From Voacanga thouarsii (Eukaryota > Streptophyta > Magnoliopsida > Gentianales > Apocynaceae), in contig JANUWF010001224.1 in assembly GCA_026120185.1 (NCBI GenBank), forward strand, positions 1,922,001 through 1,986,000: a DNA stretch of 64,000 nucleotides, read 5' to 3'. The position numbers and the translations under genes were made by a program. The notes beneath the pieces are model-generated. The model was given only the letters and a program-made list of their open reading frames with translations, did no database searches and was not told the origin of the DNA. This document shows, piece by piece, positions 44,897-57,109 of the stretch; the stretch's first letter is position 1, and every line of letters begins with the position of its first letter.

Positions 44897-45368
44897 ATGG
44901 CAAACACATCTGCTTTACCTTACATGGAAGGATCTTCCACAAATAGACATTCTTTGTTCAATAGAAGTAATTATATATTTTGAAAAAGCAGAATGAAGAT
45001 TTATGTTTGCTCGATCAATTTTAAGCTATGGAATCTGATTAAAAATGGTCCATTTGTCCCGTCAAAATTTGTTGATGCCAAAAAAGTGCCTAAACAGAGT
45101 GATGAATATGATAATGAGAACATTGCGAAAATGACTCTGAACTTTCAAACAATGAACATATTGTGTTGCGCTCTTGATACTAATGAATACAACCGGGTTA
45201 GTAGTTGTGATTCGACTCACGAAATATGAAGACTACTTGAGATCATCCATGAGGGGACAAGTCAAAAAAAAGAATCAAAGTTGGGAATGTTGGTCTAAGA
45301 TTATGAGTTGATCTCTATGAAGCCACGTGAGAATATACCGATATGTTCACTTGATTTACAAATATTAT
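44897..45368 (+). pseudogene. Copia-3 gag, N-terminal part
   Basis: Starts at the ATG of MANTSALPYMEGSS. It goes on with LFNRSNYIF, then a TGA stop in place of the conserved Trp, RMKIYVCSINFKLWNLI, MNILCCALD and IHEGTSQKKESKLGML. This is SIRE-type gag. It is cut at 45368 by Copia-4 in the string that continues as IMNGLK at 55203; removing Copia-4 plus one ATTAT restores the frame. Confidence 0.85.
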
Positions 45369-47411
45369 TGTTGGATTGTATGCCCTCTTAGACTAGGTTT
45401 CTGATGTAAAATCGAATATTTTAATAAAAGAATTTATTTTCAGAAATTGTTTGTGAATTTACTTTTTGTTTGTGCACAATTTTCGTTTCGAACAGACCCA
45501 TTGTGTTTAAATAAGTGATCAATGTGAATGGTGGCCTTTCACAGTAAGGCATAAATCACAGGTTATTTAACACATAAACATTTGTTCTTAACCTATTAAT
45601 GAGACTGGGAACCTCATCATGCTTATGTTATTATGTTATGAATTCCAAATGGGGAATGGCTTACCTTTAGCCAGTGAGTAATCCACTCATTTCATAACAT
45701 AAGCGTATTTCGAATACGTAGGACAGGACCTATGGTAGTGGTTTCTAAAGGTACTATATGATAGAAACCTAAACTACTACCGCTACAGCATGGACTAGTA
45801 CTCTACGACTTGAGTATGAGTTAGTGGTCTGGCGAAGCTGGAAGCATATACTTTGATTTGCTATAGTTGAGGTTCTATCGTAGAGCCAATATACTTGCAT
45901 GTTGGGTATGTGTTACTAGTTAGTTAAGACAGACTTGTACAAGATAGTTTCTGCACTATATCGCCCCTTGTGGTTGTCCGAATGGTCTAAAATGTCCAGG
46001 GCCCTGGGAAACATGACTTGGATGTTTGCTTTAGGGTAGCTCCCTTGGAAAGCGGAAACACTTCAGGAAATCGTGGATCATTGGACTAGAAGCCTAAGGA
46101 TGGTAGATATCATTTAGAGGGGTGTTAGTACACTTCTTCCTCTCTAAATGTACGGCGATGTGTAGAGGGGTATTTTAGTCATTTCACCTGTAGGTCGGAG
46201 ACTTTGCTAATGCAACATTGTCCTTGGGGTCAATATTTCCTTATGGTGATATTAGAAAATATTTAAAATGAAAAATACAGCTGTTTATATGGCAGGGGTA
46301 TTTTGGTCATTTTAGCAGCCAAGGCGATGTGTCTTTTTGGTCCTCGGAATAGCGCGTAAGTCCTAACTAATTTTGGGTTGAGGAATTGGTTTCAATTGAA
46401 GAGGATTTTATTTTATTTTATTTTGTTCAGGAAGTCTAATTTATTATTAGACTGGAATAAAATAAATAAATAAACAAAATAGGAGTTGAGAGAAATTAAT
46501 TATCTGGTTTAATTGGTTAATTAATTATTCAGGGCCTAGGTCCAGTATGAATAATTAGAAAATTAACCTGGGCTTAAACTAGGAGAAATAATTAATGTTT
46601 AATTATTTATTGGGTTATTTATATAGGCCCAAGAAATAAATAATTAAACATTAATTATTATGGTTTATTTGGGCTTATTAATTATTTATTGGGTTATTTA
46701 TATGAGCCCAGGAAATAAATAATTAATGTTTATTATTTTGGGCCTTTTGGGTCCAAGAGAAATAACAAATATTATTTTGGCCCAATAGCTTGGACCGTAA
46801 GGTTTTTCTAGATACGGTTAAAAGGAGTTTAGGGTTATGCCAAATTGATTCTCAGGATAACATCCGGGTGTTTTGAAATATGATATCCCGGGGATATGTT
46901 TATCAGATAATTAGAGACCGAGTTTTGGCTAACCAAAAAACAAGTCTCTGGTAGAGAAAAACCCTAATTTTCCCTAGCAAAAGGAGACTCACGTCCTTCT
47001 CTGGAAAACTCACGTAACTCTCTCACTCTCAAGCCTTCATCTTCTCAATTTCTTCTTGTTTTTCTTTGCTAATCAATAGCAAGTGAACCAAGGGGATTTG
47101 AGACCGTTCCTCTTCACCATTGTGTTCACCGACTAGAGATTGGGCAGAGGAATATTCCGAGAGCTAGAAAGCTTGGCGTTCATGCAAACAAGGCGAAGTA
47201 GAAGGCTAGCGGGTTTTCAACCGGAAGCTTCTTCAAGTGGGCAAGGCGAAGCGATTCCTGTCGTTTAATCCACTTCTACTCAACCTAGAAGGCTTAAGGA
47301 GTGCAAAGATATGATCTTCACGCTTCCGTGTCGCCTCTAAGCCTTGCGATTTTTTTTCCATCTCTGTTTTTTTTTCCGTCACTGCATGCTCTCTGTTTTT
47401 CCCATCCCTCA
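45369..47411 (+). repeat. Copia-4 5' LTR
   Basis: TGTTGGATTG to CATCCCTCA. Contains a perfect 25-base inverted repeat (arms 46587-46611 and 46635-46659, loop 23) and a second, similar, near-palindrome after it. No ORF conserved with the 3' LTR. Confidence 0.93.
46587..46659. repeat. Perfect hairpin in the Copia-4 LTR
   Basis: Two 25-base AT-only arms are exact reverse complements, separated by 23 bases. The same structure is kept in the 3' LTR at 54375-54447. Confidence 0.85.
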
Positions 47412-47414
47412 ATG

Positions 47415-47427
47415 TGGTATCAGAGCC
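47415..47427 (+). promoter_or_regulatory. Copia-4 primer-binding site, tRNA-iMet
   Basis: TGGTATCAGAGCC, a perfect match, three bases after the LTR. Confidence 0.95.
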
Positions 47428-49225
47428 AATGGTTCTATGATCAATATAGAGAGCATGGTAGTTAATAAAAATGGAGAAGATGATTATACCTGTGATCCTT
47501 CACTGTTTTGGTATGAGATAGCATCTCTGTGAGTTTCATCGTTGAAGCATAGGCCTCCGTAAATTTTTTTTTTGGCTTTGATGTTTGATCGTGTAAACCC
47601 ATTTTTAATGGGCATAGGTGGTTGTGGTTTTGTTTTGGATGACTTTTTGTAAGTAAAAATGTCTAAAGAAGCCAAAGAAATATGCAAAAGTCAAAGGAAA
47701 AAAGCTCTGCAAATCGCGCGCGAAACATAAGAAAAAACAAAGAATGAGGCACTATTCATAAGCGGTGCAGTCGAGCCGCTACCATTTTGTGCCTAGAGCC
47801 GTCCGGCTATTTGCTGCGAGCCAAGCCAATTTGGAGGAGTTTTAAGCCGTTTCAAATTGATGAATTGCAATTGAATTGCAATTCATCTGCGCGGGTCATG
47901 CGTTTGGGTCGGAGCCTCCATTCGGATAAACACGCGGGTCGGCAGCTGAGGAGAAACGGTTGCGGGTCGCGGGCTGATCCGCCGGCTGCAGTGAAGGCTA
48001 TCTGGTGCGATACGGTGCACCGCGGCCGCGGCGGACCACAGGCCATACGGGCGCAGATCCGGTGCGGCCGGTATAGTGGACCACCAACTATTTATTGCAA
48101 TTATTTTTTATTTTTTTTCTTTTTCATTTTGGGTCCCATACCAGGCGAAGTTAAAATTTTTGTAATATTTATATTCTTGGAATATATTTTCATGAAAAAT
48201 ATTAGTAAGGGATTGTAGGATTAAACAAGATCATTAATTAATTAATTAATGCTTTTAATTCTATTATTTGGGCACTTAGGTTTAAAAATTAGAAAAGCAT
48301 AAAAACGTTTACTGTTTTCGAGCATGCTATTTTTTTATGTACCTATGTGCGTTTTTTCTCGAAGACCAAAATGTTTAGGAACATTTTTGACAAGAAAAAT
48401 ATTTTTCTTCAAAAATTAAATGGTTATTTTAATTTGTACAAAAAATAATCCTTGAATATTTTCTCAAAGGATTTAATCCTTGACATAGAAAATATATTGG
48501 ATTTAGATATTTTTGTAAATTAAAATGGAGAGCCATTTTGTTTTGTTTTGGACTAGAAAAATGATTTTCTAAAATAAACTTGAGACCAAAGTCTCTAGAA
48601 AGTTTTAATTGGAAAATTTTTGAAATCATTAAGTTTTAACTTAAATAAAATTAGTCCATGGAGAATTCTCTCAATGGATATAAGCCTTGACATAGAAATT
48701 TTAATGGACTTAGGTATTTTATTTTTGAGTTAAGAAAAAACTTAATGGAAATTTCAAAAGGATATTTTTCCAGAAAACCTTTATTTTAAAAGACTAAGTG
48801 GGAGAGGGGTTCCAACGACCCCACGGCTTCCATCACGGTCCTCATTAGAGATCATGGGTCCCCTTGCGTCACCCTGAGAGTGAACCCGTATAGGATGGGG
48901 ATACCACAAGGATCTAGATCTAATGGAATGATGTAATTAATAACCCGGGGCACGTACTATAATCGGTCAGCCCACGTTGGAGTTCATAGTGCGAGGTATG
49001 TCCATAGGAAATGAGAGAAAACAGCCATCCCACGATGGAGTTATTCTCTAGACCATTACCTAGAAGGGAAATTAATTTGTGGTGGTTAATACACTTAGCT
49101 TAGGAAACTGTTAATCTTCCTAAGAAGCTATGTCAGCTTTCCTAAGAGCCAAATTATTTTCAGTGCACAAATTTTATTTTGTTTTCACAAACTTAATTCT
49201 TTCTTTTATTTTTCGATTTTCAGAA
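47428..49225 (+). other. Copia-4 leader, with CpG-rich island and palindrome
   Basis: About 1.8 kb without a convincing gene; the 143-codon frame at 47787-48218 is an effect of the GC-rich block. The stretch 47880-48075 is strikingly GC- and CpG-rich in an AT-rich setting. It is preceded by a perfect 14-base inverted repeat (47859-47872 / 47874-47887, one-base centre). The last 40 bases before gag form a pyrimidine-rich tract ending TTTTCAG at 49217-49223. Confidence 0.6.
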
Positions 49226-50032
49226 ATGGTGGGAGATTCTTTTAGTCCATTGGCCGTTATTCTCAGGAAGAATAAGTTAACGGGTCCAAACTATGTGGAC
49301 TGGAAAAGGAACCGGGACATAATACTCACAGCTGAGGAGTATAAGTATGTCCTTTACAAGACCTGCCCTGTTATCGGGGAAGGTTCCACCGCCGAAGAGC
49401 AAGAGGCTGAGAAGGCGTGGAAGAAGGCTGACGAAATGGCACGTTGCTATATGTTAGCCTCCATGTCTAATGTGCTCCAGTCAAAACACAAGCACATGGC
49501 TTCTGCATATGACATCAGTCAATCATTGGCTACTATGTTCGTGGACAAGAGCCGGCCCGCAAGACAGGAGGCTCTTCGAACTATTGTTAACACTAAGATG
49601 GCTGAGGGAGAATCAGTCTAAGTGCATATGCTCAAGATGATTGCTGCTTTCGAGAAGGCAGAAATCTTAGGGGCTGTCACTGATCCCGAGAGCCAAGTGA
49701 ACATAGTTCTCAAATCTCTACTGGGCTCCTGCACTCAGTTCAAGTTAAACTATAACATGAACAAGTTGAACATGAGTTTAACTGAATTGATGAAGGAGCT
49801 CCAGATGGCGGAGAAGGTCATGAAGCCGCAGTCAAAGACCATGATTGCTAAGGCTTCTTCCTCAAGAACTGGGCCTAAACCCAGAAAGTTCAAGAGAAAG
49901 AAAGAGAATGTAGAGCCCAGCCCAAGAACCAGCCCAAGGACAAACCAAATGGCAAGTGCTTCAAATGTGGCAAGAAGGGACACTGGAAAAAGAAGTGTCC
50001 AGATCTTCAAACTAAGAAAAACCCACAAGTAA
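49226..50032 (+). pseudogene. Copia-4 gag
   Basis: The ATG at 49226 follows the leader, and the protein begins MVGDSFSPLAVILRKNKLTGPNY. A Copia gag core follows (YVDWKRNRDIILTAEEYKYVL, MLASMSNVLQSKH). A TAA at 49619-49621 interrupts it, then VHMLKMIAAFEKAEILGA and a MSLTELMKELQMAE stretch continue. A frameshift near 49900 is needed to reach the CCHC knuckle CFKCGKKGHWKKKC (49957-49998), whose four ligands are all present. Gag forms the particle and the knuckle binds RNA. Confidence 0.9.
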
Positions 50033-50042
50033 TGTTTTCTAT

Positions 50043-51543
50043 CTAGAGTCTATATCAATTGTAGGATCAACTTCCACTTGGATTGTTGATTCAGGAGCCA
50101 CTGATCATATCTGTAACTCCTTGCAGGGGTTTAGAAAGATAAGAAGACTCAAGAAGGGTGAACATGGGCTTCGAGTGGGTAATGGAGCACAAGTCTGGGC
50201 CCTTACAGTGGGAGAGCTGGATCTTTATTTTTATTGTAATAAGATAGTGGTTTTAAAAGATATTTTATATGTACCTGGTTTTCATCAGAATTTGATTTCA
50301 GTTGCAAAACTTATTAATTAAGGATATTCTGTATCTTTCCATTCTTGTATTTCTATCGGTAGAGATGGAGAAATTTTATGTACTGGGCACATGTATGGAA
50401 ACCTGTTCTTTTTAAACTCTATTAACAACCAATCAAATAATGCTCAGTCTGAACCTTTAACTAAGAAGAGAAAGACCAATATCAATGATTCATACCTTTG
50501 GCATCTAAGGTTGGGTCATATTAACTCAACCAGGATTCAGAGGCTAATCCATGATGGGCCTTTGGGCTCATTGAGATTAGAAAGTTGACCTCGGTGTAAA
50601 TCCCGCCTGATGGGAAAGATGACCAAAAGGTCATTTACACCAAAGGCAGATAGAGCCAAGGAAGTGTTGAGTCTTGTTCACACTGATGTGTGTGGTCCGT
50701 TGTCTACACTAGCTAGAGAAGGTTTTGAGTACTTCATCACTTTCACGGATGATTTTACGAGGTATGGTTACATTTACCTGATGAGACGCAAGTCTGACTC
50801 TTTTTGACAAGTTCAAGGAGTTTAAGGCTGAAGTGGAGCGTCGGACAGGTAAATTAATCAAAATCCTACGATCGGATCATGGTGGAGAATACCTCATAGG
50901 TGAATTCAAGGACTATATGGTACATCATGAGATAGTATCCTATCTCTCTGCGCCGAGAACACCCCAGCAGAACGGAGTAGCTGAGAGAAGGAATAGGATA
51001 TTGATGGAAATGGTCCGAAGCATGATGTCTCATGCTTCTCTTCCAGTGTCTTTTTGGGGATATGCCCTGGAGACAGCGGCATATATTCTGAACTTGGTGC
51101 CTTCTAAGTCAGTACCTAGGACTCCCTATGAGATGTGGATTGGGCGTAAGCCAAGTCTGAATCATCTCAGGATTTGGGGATGTCCAGATTATGTACTGGT
51201 CAAGGGAGACAAGTTGGAACCAAGATCAAAATTATGCTATTTTGTTGGCTATCCAAAAGAGACAAAAGGAGGTTACTTTTATCATCCTAAGGAGCAGAAG
51301 GTGCTAGTCAGTACCAATGCTAGATACTTGGAAGATGATCAAAGTACTTCTACTAAAGGTTCTACGAGGTTGAAACTTGAGGAGAAGTTATCTACGGAAT
51401 CAACTTCTTCTGACCCGATTCTGGAACAAGAAGAGGCACAGCCTCAAGTGCCTGTGCAAATGGAGCCTCATCGTAGTGGGAGAGTGTCTAGGGTTCCGGA
51501 TAGATGGACAAGAGAAGCCTTTAAGCTGGTCTCCGACCATTAG
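50043..51543 (+). pseudogene. Copia-4 protease and integrase
   Basis: The protease motif WIVDSGATDHICNS (Asp at 50088) is intact and is followed by ILYVPGFHQNLISVAKL. The integrase zinc domain begins at LWHLRLGHIN, then comes a TGA near 50586; of its CxxC pair one Cys is Arg. The catalytic core has all three residues: HTDVCGP, FTDDFTRYGYIY with LRSDHGGEY, and [12 protein letters not shown]. One extra T near 50803 shifts the frame between core segments. The C-terminal part keeps [24 protein letters not shown] and a [10 protein letters not shown] end. Integrase would join the cDNA to the host chromosome; this copy cannot be made in one piece. Confidence 0.9.
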
Positions 51544-53130
51544 GAACAAGACCCCATTAGATACAAGGAGGCTATTGCTGATGCCGATGCAAATCTGTGG
51601 CATAAAGCAATGAAAGCTGAGATTGAGTCTATGTACCTCAATCAGGTTTGGGAACTTGTAGCTTCACCTAAAGGGATAAAACCCATTAGGTACAAGTGGG
51701 TGTATAAGAGAAAGAGGGGAGCGGATGGGAAGGTGGAAACCTTCAAAGCTAGGCTTGTGGCGAAAGGGTATACTTAGAAAGAGGGAATCGACTATGAGAA
51801 AACCTTTTCCCCGGTAGCCATGCTTAAATCCATTTGCATCCTCCTTGCCATCGCATGTCACTATGACTACGAGATATGGCAAATAGATGTTAAGACGGCA
51901 TTCTTAAATGGCCATCTTAGCGAATACATCTATATGTCCCAATTGGAAGGCTTCATTGCTAAAGGCCAAGAACATATGGTTTGCAAGTTTAAGAAATCCA
52001 TTTATGGACTTAAGCAGGTATCGAGAGCATAGAACATTCGTTTTGATGAGACTGTAAAGTCTTATGGTTTTATTCAAAACGAAGATGAACCGTGCGTGTA
52101 TAGGAAACTTGAAGGCATTAATGTGGTTTTTCTTGTCCTGTATATGGATGACATTCTACTCATTGGGAATGATGTAGGGACATTGTCATCTACAAAGGTT
52201 TGGCTATCTAGTCAATTCAGTATGAAGGACTTGGGAGAAGCCAGCTATATTCTCGGGATTAGGCTTCTTAGAAATAGGAAGCAGAGAATATTAGGGTTAT
52301 CCTAAGCGACATACATTGACAAGATGCTAGCCAAGTATAGCATGGACTCATGCAAGGGAGCTCTAATCCTTTGCAGACATGGATTGTCATTTTCTTCGAA
52401 GGACTGTCCTAAGTCTCAAGAAGAAAAAGATAGAATGAGTAGGATTCCCTACGCTTCGACTGTGGGAAGTCTCATGTACGCCATGCTGTGTACTTGGCCA
52501 GATATCTGCTTTTCCATAGGCTTAGTTAGCAGATATCAGTCAAACCCAGGGGAGGTTCATTGGCAAGCTGTAAAACTTATTCTCAAGTACCTCAAGGGAA
52601 CGAGAGATTATATGCTGGTTTACAGGGCTGATGATTTGGTTCCTACAAGATACACAGACTCAGACTTCCAAGCGGATAAGGATGAGAGAAAATCCACTAG
52701 TGGATATGTCTTCACCTTGTATGGAGGAGCAATTTCATGGAGGAGTATCAAGCAGTCTTGTATTGCTAACTCAACCATGGAAGCTGAGTATGTGGCAGCT
52801 TCGAAGGTGTCCAAGGAAGCAGTTTAGCTCTGGAAGTTCTTTTCAGAACTTGGAGTCATACCATATATGGACAGGCCGATTGTGATGTATTGCGACAACA
52901 CTAGAGCAGTATTGCAATCTAAGAAGCCTCGAAACCACAAGAAGGGGAAACACATCGAGAGGAAGTATCACCTGATCCGGGATTTCATCTAGAGACGGGA
53001 AGTCATGGTGGTACATATTACCTCAGAAAACAATCTAGTAGATCTATTCACCAAGGCTTTGGCTGAGAGAGTCTTCAAGAGACACTTAGACGCCATAGGG
53101 GTGGGCATCTACGGACTTACCTATTCTTAG
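51544..53130 (+). pseudogene. Copia-4 reverse transcriptase and RNase H
   Basis: RT blocks in order are YKWVYKRKRGADGKVETFKARLVAKGYT, a TAG at about 51776, YEKTFSPVA, IWQIDVKTAFLNGHL (catalytic Asp), YGLKQVSRA, a second stop, and VLYMDDILLIGND at 52138-52170 with YMDD intact. A stop follows near 52303. RNase H gives TDSDFQADKDERKSTSGY, NSTMEAEYVA, then a TAG, and ends with HIERKYHLIRDFI. The final stop is at 53128-53130. Altogether at least five in-frame stops are visible, several of them at codons one transition from Gln or Trp. Confidence 0.92.
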
Positions 53131-53135
53131 AGTGC

Positions 53136-53146
53136 AAGTGGGAGAT
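53136..53146 (+). promoter_or_regulatory. Copia-4 polypurine tract
   Basis: AAGTGGGAGAT immediately before the 3' LTR, the usual Copia arrangement. Confidence 0.9.
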
Positions 53147-55202
53147 TGTTGGATTGTATGCCCTCTTAGACTAGGTTTCTGATGTAAAATCGAATATTTT
53201 AATAAAAGAATTTATTTTCAGAAATTGTTTGTGAATTTACTTTTTGTTTGTGCATAATTTTCATTTAGAACAGACCCATTGTGTTTAAATAAGTGATCCA
53301 TGTGAATGGTGGTCTTTCACAATAAGGTATGGATCACGGGTTATTTAACACATAAACATTTGTTCTTAACCTATTGATGAGACTGGGAACCTCATCATGC
53401 TTATGTTATTATGTTATGAATTCCAAATGGGGAATGGCTTACCTTTAGCCAGTGAGTAGTCCACTCACTTCATAACAAAAGCGTATTTCAAATACATAGG
53501 ACAGGACCTATAGTAGTGGTTTCTAAAAGTACTATATGATAGAAACCTAGACTACTACCGCTACAGCATGGACTAGTACTCTACGACTTGAGTATGAGTT
53601 GGTGGTCTGGCGAAGCTGGAAGCATATACTTTGATTTGCTATAGTTGAGGTTCTATCTTAGGGCCAATATACTTGCATGTTGGGTATGTGTGACTAGTTA
53701 GTTAAGACAGACTTGTACAAGATAGTTTCTGCACTATATCGCCCCTTGTGGTTGTCCGAATGGTCTAAAATGTCCAGGGCCCTGGGAAACATGACTTGGA
53801 TGTTTGCTTTAGGGTAGCTCCTTTGGAAAGTGAAAACACTCCAAGAAGTCGTGGATTATTGGACTAGAAGCCTAAGGATGGTAGATGTCATTTAGAGGGG
53901 TGTTAGTACACTTCTTCCTCTTTAAATGTACGGCGATGTGTAGAGGGGTATTTTAGTCATTTCACCTGTAGGTCGGAGACTTTGCTAATGCAACATTGTC
54001 CTTGGAGTTAATATTTTCTTATGGTGATATTAGGAAATATTTAAAATAAAAAATACAGCTGTTTATATGGCAGGGGTATTTTGGTTATTTTAGCAGCCAA
54101 GGCGATGTGTCTTTTTGGTCCTCGGAATAGCCTGTAAGTCCTAACTAATTTTGTGTTGAGGAATTGGTCTCAGTTGAAGAGGATTCTATTTTATTTTATT
54201 TTATTTTATTTTGTTCAGGAAGTCTAATTTATTATTAGACTGGAATAAAATAAATAAATAAATAAAATAGGAGTTGAGAGAAATTAATTATTTGGTTTAA
54301 TTGGTTAATTAATTATTCAGGGCCTAGGTCTAGTATGAATAATTAGAAAATTAACCTGGGCTTAAACTAGGAGAAATAATTAATGTTTAATTATTTATTG
54401 GGTTATTTATATAGGCCCAAGAAATAAATAATTAAACATTAATTATTATGGTTCATTTGGGCTTATTAATTATTTATTGAGTTATTTTTATGAGCCCAGG
54501 AAATAAATAATTAATGTTTATTAATTTGGACCTTTTGGGTCCAAGAGAAATAACAAATATTATTTTGGCCTAATAGCTTGGACCGTAGGGTTTTTTCTAG
54601 ATACGGTTAAGAGGAGTTTAGGGTTAAGCCAAACTGATTTTCAGGATAACATCCGGGTGTTTTGAAATATGATATCCCGGGGATATGTTTATCAGATAAT
54701 TAGAGACCAAGTTTTGGCTAACCAAAAAACAAGTCTCTGGTAGAGAAAAACCCTAATTTTCCCTAGCAAAAGGAGACTCACATCCCTCTCTGGAAAACTC
54801 ACGTAACTCTCTCACTCTCAAGCCTTCCTCTTCTCAGTTTCTTCTTGTTTTCTTTGCTAATCAATAGCAAGTGAACCAAGGAGATTTGAGACCGTTCCTC
54901 TTCACCATTGTGTTAACCGACTAGAGATTGGGAACAGGAATATTCCGAGAGCTGGAAAGCTTGGCGTTCATGCAAAAAAGGTGAAGTAGAAGGCTAGCAG
55001 GTTTTCAACCGGAAGCTTCTTCAAGTGGGCAAGGCAAAGTGATTCCTGTCGTTCAATCCACTTCTACTCAACCTAGAAGGCTTAAGGAGCGCAAAGGTAT
55101 GATCTTCACGTTTCTGTGTGGCCTCTAAGGCTTGCGATTTTTTTTCCATCTCTGTTTTTTTTTTTTCCGTCACTACATGCTCTCTGTTTTTCCTGTCCCT
55201 CA
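53147..55202 (+). repeat. Copia-4 3' LTR
   Basis: TGTTGGATTG to TGTCCCTCA, homologous to 45369-47411 over its full length. It keeps the 25-base hairpin (54375-54399 / 54423-54447). Extra TTTTA units near 54188-54210 account for part of the length difference. Confidence 0.93.
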
Positions 55203-56240
55203 ATTATGAATGGTCTAAAAGTGTATGGAAAAATTTATTCCCTTGGAGAACAAAGTAGAAAACTACTTGATCTCTCCCAAAGAGTTGGCAGCCAAAAACT
55301 TTGGCTATAGAGGAATCAAAAAGTCTAAACAACTTACCCACCGAAGAGTTAATTGGCTCTCTCTTGACTCACAAAGTGAAACTTAAAAAGTTTCAAGAAC
55401 TTGATGATGATGGAAAAGGAAAAAGAGGAACAACCTTAAAAGTTGAAAACAATGAAGTTATTAATGAACAATCTGAAAGTGACTGTGGTACCAATCTGGC
55501 AAAATGAAGAATTGGCTATGGTAGCTAGAAAATTCAAAAAGATGTTCAAAAAAGGCAACTTTAGCAAAGGAAAGAAGTTTATGGAAAAGAAAGGACAAAC
55601 TTTGTCCTTCAAACCTTAATGCTATGAATACAAGAGTACGAAGCATTTTATTTCTGATTGTCCAAAAGCAAAAAAAAAGGGAAGCTAAGCACAACAAGAA
55701 GAAAAGAAAAGGATTGATTTGAACTTGGGATCAAGCTAAATCCGAGACAGAAGAAAGCTGTGATTCTGAAAATGGAAAAGCAAATATTTACTTCATGGCT
55801 ATGAAGGATAAAGTAAATTCTACTTCTCCATATTTGATAACTGATTTGTATGATTCTGATTGTGAAAAGCATGATGATCCTAATGAATTGCTATTTGACA
55901 TGTTTCATGAACTGAAAAGGTTGTCCAGAAAAAATAAAGAAATGAAGATGAAAATTGACTAATTGTTAGATGAGAATACAAAGTTGTTGAATGAGAACAA
56001 AGCCTCACTTAAGTCACATATGTGTTCAAATATTGAAAAGGATGTTATCATTACTTCCTTGCATCAGGTGTCTCCAGAAAATAAATGCTTGTGTGATAAA
56101 ATTCATTCTCTTGAAATTATGGTTAGCAATTTTGATGATATGAAAAATAAAGTCAATGACCTTACTCCATGTATTGAAAAGTTTACAATTGGTAAAAATA
56201 ATTTGGAAAAATTGCTTGGTGTACAACACATATCTAGAAA
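55203..56240 (+). pseudogene. Copia-3 gag, C-terminal part with knuckle and coiled coil
   Basis: Continues with NGLKVYGKIYSLGEQSRKLL, then in shifted frames ESKSLNNLPTEELIGSLLTHKVKLKKFQE and the remnant knuckle CYEYKSTKHFISDCP, whose second Cys is Tyr. The 55963-56244 frame (NTKLLNENKASLKSHM..., SLEIMVSNFDDMKNKVNDL) has heptad-like leucines typical of the SIRE gag coiled coil. Confidence 0.85.
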
Positions 56241-57060
56241 CTGAAATGGTCTAGGCTATAGACATGATATCAAAGCTAGAAATTACAAATCTCACTTTGT
56301 AAAAGTTTCTTCATCATATATGACACACAATTGTTGCATATATTGTGAAAAATCTGGATACAAAGCATTTAGATATCATGTTAAGAAGAAAGTGGAATCT
56401 AGTGCAAAAACAGTTTGGAAAATTAGAGGAACTATTACTAACCCCCATGGACCCAAGAAAATATGGGTACCAAAAACTATTCTTCTATCTCATGAATAGG
56501 TACATCATCTACAAAGAATTGAGCTCCACAAAGTGATTCTTGAATAATGGATGCTCAAGACGCATGATAGAAAATGCAGCACTAATGGATAACATTCAAG
56601 CTACAAATGATGAATGTGTCATATTTGGAGATAAGAAAAAGGGAAAATACTCCGTTATAGGTAATGTTGGTAAGGTATCCTCCATCATTATCAATCAAGT
56701 ATTATTGATTGATAAATTAAAATACAACTTACTTAGTATTAATCATTTTTGTGACAATGGCTGCAAGGTTTTTTTGAAAAAGATTTATGCACTATCATTG
56801 ATAATTCTTGTGATGAAATCATTTCTATTGCGAACCGCATTGGTAATATCTATATATTATATCTTGATGATCCTACTGCTCATAAAGAAAAATGTTTTTT
56901 CATCTATGATATTGATGGCTACTTTTAGCATAGAAGGTTAGGCCATGTCTCTATTGATTTATTAAATAGATTGTCCTTAAAAGCGCTTGAGAAAAGGCTG
57001 CCCAAAATGATATTTGACAAAAACCAATTGTGTGATGGTTGCCAATTTGGAAAATAAACC
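56241..57060 (+). pseudogene. Copia-3 protease and integrase zinc domain
   Basis: The open stretch 56540-56941 gives WFLNNGCSRRMIENAALM, FGDKKKGKYSVIGNVGK and LLIDKLKYNLLSINHFCD. In the family the first motif is LDSGCSRHM. Here Asp and Ser are both Asn, so the catalytic aspartate is lost. Then RRLGHVSIDLLNRLS and LCDGCQFGK give the integrase zinc domain, ending in a TAA near 57055. Confidence 0.85.
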
Positions 57061-57109
57061 TTAACATTTTTCAAATCTAAGAAAATGATTTAAATTCAAA
57101 ACCTCTTGA

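Larger units (their letters stand above)
45369..55202 (+). mobile_element. Copia-4: complete but mutated LTR retrotransposon (9.8 kb)
   Basis: Two long LTRs (2043 and 2056 bp) that differ by only scattered substitutions and small indels are flanked by the perfect duplication ATTAT (45364-45368, 55203-55207). A canonical iMet primer site, a long leader, gag, protease, integrase, RT, RNase H and a polypurine tract are all in order. Stops at several positions and a few frameshifts prevent translation of a full polyprotein. It is the youngest-looking full element of the window and the innermost one in Copia-3. Lineage beyond Copia is not certain; gag and integrase resemble Tork/Angela-type elements. 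Confidence 0.93.

Noticed and set aside
47787..48218. 143-codon frame in the Copia-4 leader
   Set aside because: It owes its openness to the GC-rich island and has no recognisable domain; the opposite strand is open too.
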